Positions 55,084 to 64,000 of a stretch of 64,000 bases of DNA are shown piece after piece. The stretch spans positions 46,333 through 110,332 of the forward strand of contig CAMAWF010000001.1 of the NCBI GenBank assembly GCA_945861895.1. Reading direction: 5' to 3'. A program made the translations under genes and the position numbers. The first letter of the stretch is position 1. Every line of letters starts with the position of its first letter. The notes under the pieces were generated by a model. It was given only the letters and a program-made list of their open reading frames with translations, was not told where the DNA came from and did not search any database. This DNA comes from Rhizobium sp. Q54. Lineage in GTDB: Bacteria > Pseudomonadota > Alphaproteobacteria > Rhizobiales > Xanthobacteraceae.

Positions 55084-57429
55084 CTATTCGGCCGCCTGCT
55101 TCCAGCTGTCGGCATGCGCCTTCGGCCTGGCCTTGCGGCGCAATTCCGTGAGCTCTTCGCGCTCGCGCTGGCTGTTGCGGAACAACTGCTCCTTGCCGGC
55201 GAGATATTGCGGCGGGCAATGCATATCGCTCGCGCCATACCAGCCGGCCGCCTTCATCGCGAACGACGGCTCGATGAGATGCGGCCGGGCGAGCGCCACC
55301 AGATCGGCGCGGCCGGCGGCGACGATGGTGTTGATCTGGTCGGCGGTGGTGATGGCGCCGACGCACATGGTGGCGAGGCCGCCCTCGTTGCGAATCTGAT
55401 CGGAGAACGGCGTCTGGAACATGCGGCCGTAGACCGGCTCGGAATCCGCCACCGTCTGCCCGGTCGAAACGTCGATGAGATCGCAGCCGGCCTGCGCGAA
55501 CATGCGCGCGATGGCGACCGATTCTTCGCCAGTGACGCCGCCGTCGGCCCAATCGGTCGCCGAAATACGCACCGACATCGGCTTGTCATCCGGCCAGACG
55601 GCGCGCATGGCGCGGAACACTTCGAGCGGAAAGCGCAGGCGGTTTTCCAGCGAACCGCCGTATTCGTCCGTGCGCGTGTTGGTGAGCGGCGAGATGAACG
55701 ACGCCAGCAGATAGCCGTGCGCGGCATGCAGCTCCAGCATGTCGAAACCCGCACGCGCGCCGCGCTTGGCGGCCTGCGCGAAATCGGCGACCGTCGCGTC
55801 CATGTCGGCGCGCGTCATCGCCCGCGGCACTTGGCTGTGTGGAAAATAAGGTATCGCCGACGCCGACATGATCGGCCAGGCGCCGTGCTCCAGCGGCTCG
55901 TCGATGCCCTCCCACATCAGTTTGGTGGCGCCCTTGCGGCCGGCATGGCCGAGCTGAAGGCAGAATTTGGCGGCGGAATTGGCGTGCACGAAATCGGCGA
56001 TGCGCTTCCATGCCGCCTTGTGCGCGTCGCTGTACATGCCGGCGCAGCCAAGCGAAATGCGCGCCTGCGCGGACACATCGGTCATTTCCGTAAAAATAAG
56101 CCCGGCGCCGCCGACGGCGCGCGCGCCGTAATGCACCATGTGCCAGTCGTTCGGCAGGCCGTCCTTGGCCGAGTATTGGCACATCGGCGAGACGACGACG
56201 CGGTTTTTAACCGTCATGCCGCGCAAACGGAACGGCTGAAACATCGGCGCTTGCGGATCGGCGGTATCGATGTCGAAGCCTTTCGCTTTGGTCTCCTTGG
56301 CGACGACGCGATCGACCTCGGCGACGAATTCCGGCGCGCGCAAGGCGAGGTTGTCATAGGTGATCGCCTTCGAGCGCGTCATCAGCCCGAACGCAAAGCG
56401 CGTCGGCTCCATGTGCCAGAAACGCTTGACGTGCTCGAACCAGACCAGCGACACGTCGCCGGAGTGCTGGGTCTTTTCGACTTCCTCACGCCGGTTCGAT
56501 TCATAATGCGCGAGCGCGCCCGTCACAGCGCGCCCGTCGGTCGCGCGCAGCGCCTCGTAGAGCGCGATGGCATCCTCCATCGCCAGCTTGGTGCCTGAGC
56601 CGATGGAAAAATGCGCCGTCGCCTTGGCGTCGCCCACCAGAACCACATTTCCCGCCGTCCAGCGTTTGCAGCGTATGGTCGGAAAATTGCGCCACATCGA
56701 ACGATTGGTGATGAGCTTGTGGCCTGCCAGCTCCGCGGCAAACAGATTTTCGAAAAACTTCGCCGATGCGGCTTCATCGAATTTGTCGAGGCCGGCGCGG
56801 GCGAAGGTTTCGGGATCGGTTTCGAAAATCCAGGTCGAGCGCCCGGGCTCATATTGATAGCAGTGAACGATGAAAATGCCGTGTTCGGTCTCGCGAAAGA
56901 AAAACGTGAAGGTATCGAGCGGTCGCGTCGAACCCATCCAGCAGAATTTGTTCGGCCGCAGATCGATCTCCGGCTCGAACGTCGCGGTGAATTTCTCCCG
57001 CACGCGCGAATTGATTCCGTCGGCGGCAACCACGAGGTCGGCCTCGGCGCTGGCCGCGTCGATGTCTGAGATGTCGCACTGGTACTTCAGTTCCACCCCA
57101 AGCGCGCGCGCCCGCTCGGCCAGCAGCCGCAGCAGCGTCGTGCGCGCGCAGCCGCAGAAACCGTTGCCGCCGATGCGATGCACGGCGCCTTTGAAATGGA
57201 TTTCGATGTCGTCCCAATAGGCGAAATTGTCGGTGATGGCGCGATAGCTTTCGCGGTCGTAGCTCTCGAAGGTCTCCATCGTCTGATCGGAAAATACAAC
57301 GCCAAAGCCGAAGGTGTCGTCCGGCCGGTTGCGCTCGAACACCGCGATCTGGGTCGCCGGCCAAGCCTTCTTCATCAAAATCGAGAAGTAGAGCCCGGCC
57401 GAGCCGCCGCCGATGACGTGAACCTTCAT
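55084..57429 (-). CDS. Bifunctional FAD monooxygenase / Old Yellow Enzyme fusion (2-aminobenzoyl-CoA monooxygenase/reductase-like; often annotated salicylyl-CoA 5-hydroxylase/oxidoreductase)
   Basis: N-terminal [36 protein letters not shown]-terminal [40 protein letters not shown] in one frame (781 aa). Confidence 0.92.
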   Translation of the reverse strand: MKVHVIGGGSAGLYFSILMKKAWPATQIAVFERNRPDDTFGFGVVFSDQTMETFESYDRESYRAITDNFAYWDDIEIHFKGAVHRIGGNGFCGCARTTLLRLLAERARALGVELKYQCDISDIDAASAEADLVVAADGINSRVREKFTATFEPEIDLRPNKFCWMGSTRPLDTFTFFFRETEHGIFIVHCYQYEPGRSTWIFETDPETFARAGLDKFDEAASAKFFENLFAAELAGHKLITNRSMWRNFPTIRCKRWTAGNVVLVGDAKATAHFSIGSGTKLAMEDAIALYEALRATDGRAVTGALAHYESNRREEVEKTQHSGDVSLVWFEHVKRFWHMEPTRFAFGLMTRSKAITYDNLALRAPEFVAEVDRVVAKETKAKGFDIDTADPQAPMFQPFRLRGMTVKNRVVVSPMCQYSAKDGLPNDWHMVHYGARAVGGAGLIFTEMTDVSAQARISLGCAGMYSDAHKAAWKRIADFVHANSAAKFCLQLGHAGRKGATKLMWEGIDEPLEHGAWPIMSASAIPYFPHSQVPRAMTRADMDATVADFAQAAKRGARAGFDMLELHAAHGYLLASFISPLTNTRTDEYGGSLENRLRFPLEVFRAMRAVWPDDKPMSVRISATDWADGGVTGEESVAIARMFAQAGCDLIDVSTGQTVADSEPVYGRMFQTPFSDQIRNEGGLATMCVGAITTADQINTIVAAGRADLVALARPHLIEPSFAMKAAGWYGASDMHCPPQYLAGKEQLFRNSQREREELTELRRKARPKAHADSWKQAAE

Positions 57430-57494
57430 GCGCGCCTCTGCCTGCACGGGCCCGGATGCTGCCATTGAATCAGGGCCAGCCGCGTCAGGCAATT

Positions 57495-57555
57495 ACTTTA
57501 AGCTTAAAATATATCCCGGGCAACCCTTGAGACCTATAAATTTTAAGCTTAAAGT
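57495..57555. promoter_or_regulatory. Twin palindromic operator candidate in the divergent promoter region
   Basis: ACTTTAAGCTTAAAAT (57495-57510) and its exact reverse complement ATTTTAAGCTTAAAGT (57540-57555), each containing TTTAAGCTTAAA, 45 bp centre to centre. Confidence 0.8.
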
Positions 57556-57598
57556 ATTTGCACTGGCCGTGGTCGCGCAAAGAAAGATAGAGACTTTC

Positions 57599-58360
57599 AT
57601 GGCGGCACTCAAAGGACGGCATGCGCTGGTCACCGGCGGCGGACGCGGCATCGGCCGCGCGATCGCCGCGGCGCTTGCGAACGCCGGCGCCAGCGTCACC
57701 ATTGCCGGCCGCAAGCAGCAGCCGCTTGCGGATGCGGTCGGTCAGGGCCACGCGGCCAGCTATTTTATCGCCGATGTTACCGATGCGCGCGCGCTCGGCG
57801 ACGGGATCGAGCGCGCGGCGGCAGAACGCGGACCGTTCGATATCTTGATCGCCAATGCCGGCGGCGCCGAAAGTGCGCCGTTCGCCAAGACGACGCCCGA
57901 ACATTTTCAACGCATGTTCGATCTTAACCTGATGAGCGTCGTGCATGGCGCTCACGCTGTGCTCGGCGAAATGTCCAAGCGCGGTTACGGGCGCATCGTC
58001 GCCATCGCCTCCACCGCCGGGCTTAATGGCTATGCCTATGTGTCGGCCTATTGCGCGGCAAAGCATGCCGTCGTCGGGCTGGTGCGCGCGCTGGCGATCG
58101 AGACCGCCGCAAGCGGTGTCACCGTCAACGCGGTGTGTCCCGGCTATACCGACACAGATCTGATGCGCGCGAGCATCGACGGCATCGCGAAAAAAACCGG
58201 CCGCACGCGCGAACAGACCCTGGCCGAGTTCACAAAGGGTTCGCCCGTCGGCCGCCTGATCCGGCCGGAGGAGGTCGCCGCCGCGGTGCTTTATCTCTGC
58301 TCGCCCGACGCCGCCGCCGTCACCGGCACGACGCTCACCATCGCCGGCGGGGAAATCTGA
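57599..58360 (+). CDS. SDR family NAD(P)-dependent oxidoreductase
   Basis: GRHALVTGGGRGIGRAIAAALANAGASVTIAGR; YVSAYCAAKHAVVGLVRALA; start at MAALKG. Confidence 0.92.
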   Translation: MAALKGRHALVTGGGRGIGRAIAAALANAGASVTIAGRKQQPLADAVGQGHAASYFIADVTDARALGDGIERAAAERGPFDILIANAGGAESAPFAKTTPEHFQRMFDLNLMSVVHGAHAVLGEMSKRGYGRIVAIASTAGLNGYAYVSAYCAAKHAVVGLVRALAIETAASGVTVNAVCPGYTDTDLMRASIDGIAKKTGRTREQTLAEFTKGSPVGRLIRPEEVAAAVLYLCSPDAAAVTGTTLTIAGGEI

Positions 58361-58361
58361 C

Positions 58362-58877
58362 ATGGACGACACCGCCGCCATGCCGCTCGATGCGGAAACC
58401 AAAGTCAGCGAGCGCCCGGCCGATCACGAGGCCGAATTGCGCCTGTGGCTGCGTTTGTTCACCTGCACGACGCTGATCGAAGGCGAAATTCGCCGCCGCT
58501 TGCGCGAGCAATTCGATTCCACGCTGCCGCGCTTCGACCTGATGGCGCAGCTCGACAAGGCGCCCGCGGGAATGAATCTCGGCGAACTCTCGCAGCGCAT
58601 GATGGTGTCGAACGGCAACGTCACCGGGCTGGCGGAACGCCTGGTGACGCAAGGCCTGCTTGAGCGCCGCCCGTCGCCGACCGACCGCCGCGCGCAACTC
58701 GTCAGCCTCACCGCCGAGGGCCGGCGCGCGTTCCGCGCCATGGCGCGCACGCATGAAGGCTGGATCGCCGAGATGTTTGCGGGCCTCAAGCCCGGCGAAA
58801 TCGAATCCTTGATGCAGCTGTTGGCGCGCGCCAAGGCCTCCGCACGCAAGGTCGCCGCCGCGGGAGAATCAAAATGA
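58362..58877 (+). CDS. MarR family transcriptional regulator
   Basis: [52 protein letters not shown]. Confidence 0.92.
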   Translation: MDDTAAMPLDAETKVSERPADHEAELRLWLRLFTCTTLIEGEIRRRLREQFDSTLPRFDLMAQLDKAPAGMNLGELSQRMMVSNGNVTGLAERLVTQGLLERRPSPTDRRAQLVSLTAEGRRAFRAMARTHEGWIAEMFAGLKPGEIESLMQLLARAKASARKVAAAGESK

Positions 58878-59710
58878 CCGCCGCCAATCCCGTCACGCTG
58901 CCGCTTGCGGATTACCAGGCGCGCCACGTCCGCCTGGACATCGCGGGCAAGGTCGCAACGCTCACGCTCAACCGGCCGGAGCGCAAAAATCCGCTGACGT
59001 TCGAAAGCTACGCCGAGATCGGTGGCATTTTTCGCGCCGCCGCCAGGGACAAGACGGTAAAGACGTTCGTGCTCACCGGGGCGGGCGGGAATTTCTGCTC
59101 GGGCGGCGACGTGTTCGAAATCATCAAACCGCTGGTGGAAGAAAAAGACACCCTTGGCCTGCTGGAATTCACCCATATGACCGGCGAAGTTGTCAAAGCC
59201 ATGCGCACCGCGCCGCAGCCGATCGTCGCCGCCGTCGATGGCGTCTGTGCCGGCGCCGGAGCGATCCTCGCGATGGCATCCGACATCCGCATCGGAACGG
59301 CCGGCGCCAAGGTGGCGTTCCTGTTCAACCGCGTCGGCCTTGCCGGCTGCGACATGGGCGCTTGCGCGATTTTGCCGCGCATCGTCGGCCAAGGACGCGC
59401 CGCGGAATTGCTGTTTACCGGCCGCACCCTCGGTGGCGAAGACGCCGAACGCTGGGGATTTTTCAACCGGCTCGCCGCGCCGGAAAAAGTATTGGCCGAG
59501 GCAACCGCGCTCGCGGGCGAACTTGCGGCCGGACCAACTTTCGCCAACGCCATGACCAAGCGCATGCTGGAAATGGAATGGGCCATGTCGGTCGAACAGG
59601 CGATCGAGGCCGAAGCGGTGGCGCAGGCGCTTTGCATGAAGACCCAGGATTTCGCCCGCGCCTATCGCGCCTTCGCGGCGAAGCAAAAGCCGGTGTTCGA
59701 GGGCAACTGA
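58874..59710 (+). CDS. Enoyl-CoA hydratase family protein
   Basis: [56 protein letters not shown]. Confidence 0.92.
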   Translation: MTAANPVTLPLADYQARHVRLDIAGKVATLTLNRPERKNPLTFESYAEIGGIFRAAARDKTVKTFVLTGAGGNFCSGGDVFEIIKPLVEEKDTLGLLEFTHMTGEVVKAMRTAPQPIVAAVDGVCAGAGAILAMASDIRIGTAGAKVAFLFNRVGLAGCDMGACAILPRIVGQGRAAELLFTGRTLGGEDAERWGFFNRLAAPEKVLAEATALAGELAAGPTFANAMTKRMLEMEWAMSVEQAIEAEAVAQALCMKTQDFARAYRAFAAKQKPVFEGN

Positions 59711-59711
59711 C

Positions 59712-60899
<1,188 letters not shown>

Positions 60900-60921
60900 G
60901 CCGGGAGCGGGAGCGGCGACG

Positions 60922-62568
60922 ATGATCGAGTCCGCGCACATCGACACCTTCGCGCGAGATAATCTGCCGCCCGCGGCGCAGTGGCCGGAATTCATTTATA
61001 ATTTGCCGGAACTGAAATATCCCGACCGGCTCAATTGCGTCAGCGCGCTGCTCGACAGCTGGCTTGGCAAAGGCCGCGGCGAGCGCCCATGCGTCATCTC
61101 TCCGGCGGAAAACTGGACATATGCGCAGCTTGCCGAGCGCGTGAATCGCATCGCCAATGTGCTGGTGCGCGATCTCGGCATGGTGCCGGGAAATCGCGTG
61201 TTATTGCGCGCACCCAACAGTCCCGTCATGGTCGCAGCCTGTCTCGCGGTCATCAAGGCCGGTGGCATCATCGTCGCGACCATGCCGCTGTTGCGCGCCA
61301 AGGAACTCACTTACGCCATCGGCAAGGCAAAAATAAAATTTGCGCTGTGCGACGCGCGTCTGGCCGACGAAATGGAAAAGGCCAAGGCGCAAGCCAGCGG
61401 CCTTGCCCGCATCCTGTATTGGGGCAATGACGCAGCCGACGGTCTCGAGGCGCTGATGCGCAAGCCGGGCTATGAGAAATTTTCAGCCTGCGACACCGCC
61501 GCGGACGACGTCTGCCTGATCGGGTTCACCTCCGGCACCACCGGCGAGCCGAAGGGCACTATGCATTTCCATCGCGACATTCTGGCCACCTGCGACAGCT
61601 ATGGCCGCTACGTGCTGCAAGCCGGCGAGAACGACCGCTTCATCGGCTCGGCGCCGCTCGCCTTCACCTTCGGTTTCGGCGGGCACGTGCTGTTCCCGTT
61701 GCGTATCGGCGCAGCGACGATCCAGCTGGAAAAGGCGCCGCCCGACGAACTGCTTCCGGCCATCGCCAAGTTCGGCGCGACCATCTGCTTCACCGCGCCA
61801 ACCGCCTACCGCGCGATGCTGGGAAAATTACTCGACCACAATATTTCCACGCTGCGCAAATGCGTGTCCGCGGGCGAAGCGCTGCCGAAGGCGACCTTCG
61901 ACGCCTGGCTGGCGGCCACCGGCATCAAGATCATGGACGGCATCGGTTCGACCGAAATGCTGCACATCTTCATCGGCTCGCCCGATCAGAAAATCCGCGC
62001 CGGCGCGACCGGAATGGCCGTGCCCGGTTACGAGGCGATGGTGATCGACGACGAAGGGCGCGAAATGCCGGCAGGGATACCCGGCCGGCTTGCCGTGCGC
62101 GGCCCGACCGGCTGCCGCTATCTCGCCGACACGCGGCAATCCGTCTACGTGCAAAGCGGATGGAACGTGACCGGCGACACCTACATGATGGATAAGGAAC
62201 GTTACTTTTGGTATCAGGCGCGCTCCGACGACATGATTATTTCCTCCGGCTACAACATCGCCGGGCCCGAAGTCGAGATCGCGCTGCTCACCCATCCCGC
62301 GGTCGCCGAATGCGGCGTGGTGGCGGCGCCCGACGAGGAGCGCGGCCATATCGTGAAGGCCTATGTCGTGCTGCGCCCCGGCCATGCCGATGATGCGGCG
62401 ACCGCGCGCGCATTGCAGGAGCACGTCAAAGAGGCGATCGCGCCCTACAAATATCCGCGCGCGGTGGAATTCGTCACGTCGCTCCCGCGCACACAAACCG
62501 GCAAGCTGCAACGCTTCGAGTTGCGCCGTATCGCCGCCGAGAATGCGGCGCGCAAGAAAGCATCCTGA
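60922..62568 (+). CDS. Benzoate-CoA-ligase-type AMP-dependent synthetase (2-aminobenzoate-CoA ligase-like)
   Basis: VCLIGFTSGTTGEPKGTMHFHRDILATCDSYGRYVL; ARSDDMIISSGYNIAGPEVEIALLTHPAVAECGVV; RTQTGKLQRFELR. Confidence 0.88.
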   Translation: MIESAHIDTFARDNLPPAAQWPEFIYNLPELKYPDRLNCVSALLDSWLGKGRGERPCVISPAENWTYAQLAERVNRIANVLVRDLGMVPGNRVLLRAPNSPVMVAACLAVIKAGGIIVATMPLLRAKELTYAIGKAKIKFALCDARLADEMEKAKAQASGLARILYWGNDAADGLEALMRKPGYEKFSACDTAADDVCLIGFTSGTTGEPKGTMHFHRDILATCDSYGRYVLQAGENDRFIGSAPLAFTFGFGGHVLFPLRIGAATIQLEKAPPDELLPAIAKFGATICFTAPTAYRAMLGKLLDHNISTLRKCVSAGEALPKATFDAWLAATGIKIMDGIGSTEMLHIFIGSPDQKIRAGATGMAVPGYEAMVIDDEGREMPAGIPGRLAVRGPTGCRYLADTRQSVYVQSGWNVTGDTYMMDKERYFWYQARSDDMIISSGYNIAGPEVEIALLTHPAVAECGVVAAPDEERGHIVKAYVVLRPGHADDAATARALQEHVKEAIAPYKYPRAVEFVTSLPRTQTGKLQRFELRRIAAENAARKKAS

Positions 62569-62579
62569 GAAAGGAAAAA

Positions 62580-63011
62580 ATGTCAGAAAATCAGATTCGC
62601 AAATTTCCCGAACGCACCGCCGCTCACAATGTCCTGCAGCCGGCAGGCTGGCCGCGGCCGAAAGGCTACGCCAACGGCATCCGCGCGCGCGGCGACATGG
62701 TCTTTGTCGGCGGGATGATCGGCTGGGATGAGTACGAACGTTTTCCGCAAGGGTTCACCGCGCAGGCGCGCCAGGCGCTCAAGAATATCGCCGCGGTGCT
62801 GGCAGAGGGCGGCGCGCGGCCGGAGCATGTCGTTCGCATGACATGGTATGTCCGCGACATGGATGAATATCTCGCCGCCCGCGCCGAACTGGGACCCGTC
62901 TATCGCGAAATCATGGGCGATAATTTCCCCGCGATGACGCTGGTGGCGGTGACGCGCCTGGTCGAGCCGGGCGCGCTGCTGGAAATCGAAGCGACCGCGG
63001 TTGTCCCGTAA
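62580..63011 (+). CDS. RidA family protein
   Basis: GDMVFVGGMIGWD..FTAQARQALKNIAAVLAEGGARPEHVVRMTWYVRDMDEYLAARAEL..FPAMTLVAVTRLVEPGALLEIEATAVV. Confidence 0.9.
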   Translation: MSENQIRKFPERTAAHNVLQPAGWPRPKGYANGIRARGDMVFVGGMIGWDEYERFPQGFTAQARQALKNIAAVLAEGGARPEHVVRMTWYVRDMDEYLAARAELGPVYREIMGDNFPAMTLVAVTRLVEPGALLEIEATAVVP

Positions 63012-63108
63012 TTTTCGTTTCTTCAATTGCTCAAACTAAACTAGAGTCAGGACCCATAAACTGAACGAAAAACTCGGATGACGACTTCGAGCCCAAGACG
63101 GACCTCAA

Positions 63109-63762
63109 TCAGCCGGTCGGTGGCTTGCCGGTGTAAACCGCCAATTGAGCGTCGAAAGCCCGCTTGTAGGCGGGCCGCGCTTCGCCGCGGGCGACATAGG
63201 CGGCAAGGTTCGGATATTCGTTCAGAATGCCCGATGATTTCAACCTAAGCAGCACCGACACCATCATCAGGTCGCCCGCGCTGAACGGACCATCGAGCCA
63301 GTCGGCACTGCCAAGGCGAGCGGAAAGTTGCTTCAACCGGTCGCGGACGCGATCCTCGACCAGAGGCAGGCGCTCCTTACTCCAGGGCTTATCGCCCTCC
63401 AGAAGCCTGGCGGTTGCGAGTTCAAGGATCGGCGGCTCCACCGTGTTGAGCGCGGCAAACATCCATGTGATCGCGCGCGTCCGGGCATTGGCATCTTCAG
63501 GCAACAGGCCCGCATGGCGCTCCGCGATATGGAACACGATCGCCCCCGTCTCGAACAAGCCGAGATCGCCTTCTTCGTAAGTCGGAATCTGCCCGAAAGG
63601 ATGAAGCGCCAGATGTGCGGGTTCCTTCATCGCCCTGAACGAAACAAGACGAACCTTGTAAGGTTGGCCCACTTCTTCCAGCGCCCAGCGAACGCGCGTA
63701 TCACGCGCCAGTCCCCTGCCGCCATCGGGTGACCGCTCAAAGGCAGTAATGGTGATGGTCAT
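63109..63762 (-). CDS. Glutathione S-transferase family protein
   Basis: RVRWALEEVGQPYKVRLVSFRAMKEPAHLALHPFGQIPTYEEGDLGLFETGAIVFHIAERH. Confidence 0.92.
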   Translation of the reverse strand: MTITITAFERSPDGGRGLARDTRVRWALEEVGQPYKVRLVSFRAMKEPAHLALHPFGQIPTYEEGDLGLFETGAIVFHIAERHAGLLPEDANARTRAITWMFAALNTVEPPILELATARLLEGDKPWSKERLPLVEDRVRDRLKQLSARLGSADWLDGPFSAGDLMMVSVLLRLKSSGILNEYPNLAAYVARGEARPAYKRAFDAQLAVYTGKPPTG

Positions 63763-63806
63763 CGTGCGGCTCCTCCTTGGCGAAAATCATCGGCTGCGGG
63801 GCTGGC

Positions 63807-64000
63807 TAGGGCGTGTACTCATAAACGCGCAGGCTACGTCCGCTCTTGGGGGATTTTGTTGAAAAAGTCCGGCAATAAATCGAGGCGGATCGCGTCGCGA
63901 GGTTGACGGCGCGCTAGATCGGCGGCCCGATGTACTGTCAGGCTGGTTTCAGGTTCGGTATCGGTATCAGTTTCGCCAGTTTCCGGAGGTTCTGGGCGGT
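63807..64000 (-). mobile_element. Insertion sequence, 3' end (IS5-superfamily-like), continues beyond window
   Basis: End-like sequence TAGGGCGTGTACTCATAAACGCGCAG next to CTAG, plus a GTTGAAAAAGTCCGGC segment and a transposase-like C-terminus. Confidence 0.65.
63938..64000 (-). CDS. Transposase C-terminus, truncated by window edge
   Basis: Minus-strand frame TAQNLRKLAKLIPIPNLKPA-stop, resembling DDE transposase C-termini; only 20 codons visible. Confidence 0.5.
   Translation of the reverse strand, partial: TAQNLRKLAKLIPIPNLKPA

Noticed and set aside
55114-56598. 494-aa plus-strand ORF antisense to the monooxygenase/OYE fusion
   Set aside because: Arg/Ala/His-rich noise; sense ORF has clear FAD and OYE motifs.

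Overview
The window looks like a high-GC alphaproteobacterial chromosome segment. A Hyphomicrobiales/Bradyrhizobium-like origin is inferred from codon usage style and a GCGCATGATC...GATCATGCGC palindromic repeat family; taxonomy was not tested. It is dense in uptake and catabolic genes. From left to right: (1) an RND efflux adaptor (5'-truncated by the window) and two tandem RND permeases; (2) a complete Liv-type ABC importer (LivFGMHK-like, minus strand), divergent from a coupled operon encoding an FAD oxidoreductase, SDR, enoyl-CoA hydratase and aspartate-dehydrogenase-like protein, followed by a molybdenum-hydroxylase cluster with M, L, S and a second L subunit; (3) a higBA-like toxin-antitoxin module between two copies of the 3' end of a marR-like gene; (4) a second Liv system with a fused LivH-LivM permease, plus DUF1989, SDR and alpha/beta-hydrolase genes; (5) an SsuABC/NMT1-type ABC system and a TSUP permease; (6) a Rieske protein, an ACMSD-like amidohydrolase, a Bug-type binding protein, a GntR regulator and a signal-less NMT1-like protein; (7) a third Liv system followed by two tandem PuuE-like polysaccharide-deacetylase-family proteins, a PyrE-like phosphoribosyltransferase and a cupin with a basic tail; (8) an IS relic and a DUF4238 gene; (9) a split TPP decarboxylase (ComD/ComE-like) with a TcuA-like flavoprotein; (10) an aerobic CoA-thioester aromatic pathway resembling 2-aminobenzoyl-CoA (anthraniloyl-CoA) degradation, with a paired palindromic operator and a RidA gene; (11) a GST and the 3' end of an IS transposase at the window edge. 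No rRNA, tRNA or CRISPR array was recognised. The strongest leads are the marR/higBA duplication, repeats that supply stop codons inside operons, the Liv/deacetylase/PyrE/cupin cluster, the one-S/one-M/two-L Mo-hydroxylase cluster, and the anthraniloyl-CoA-type cluster with RidA and its twin operator.
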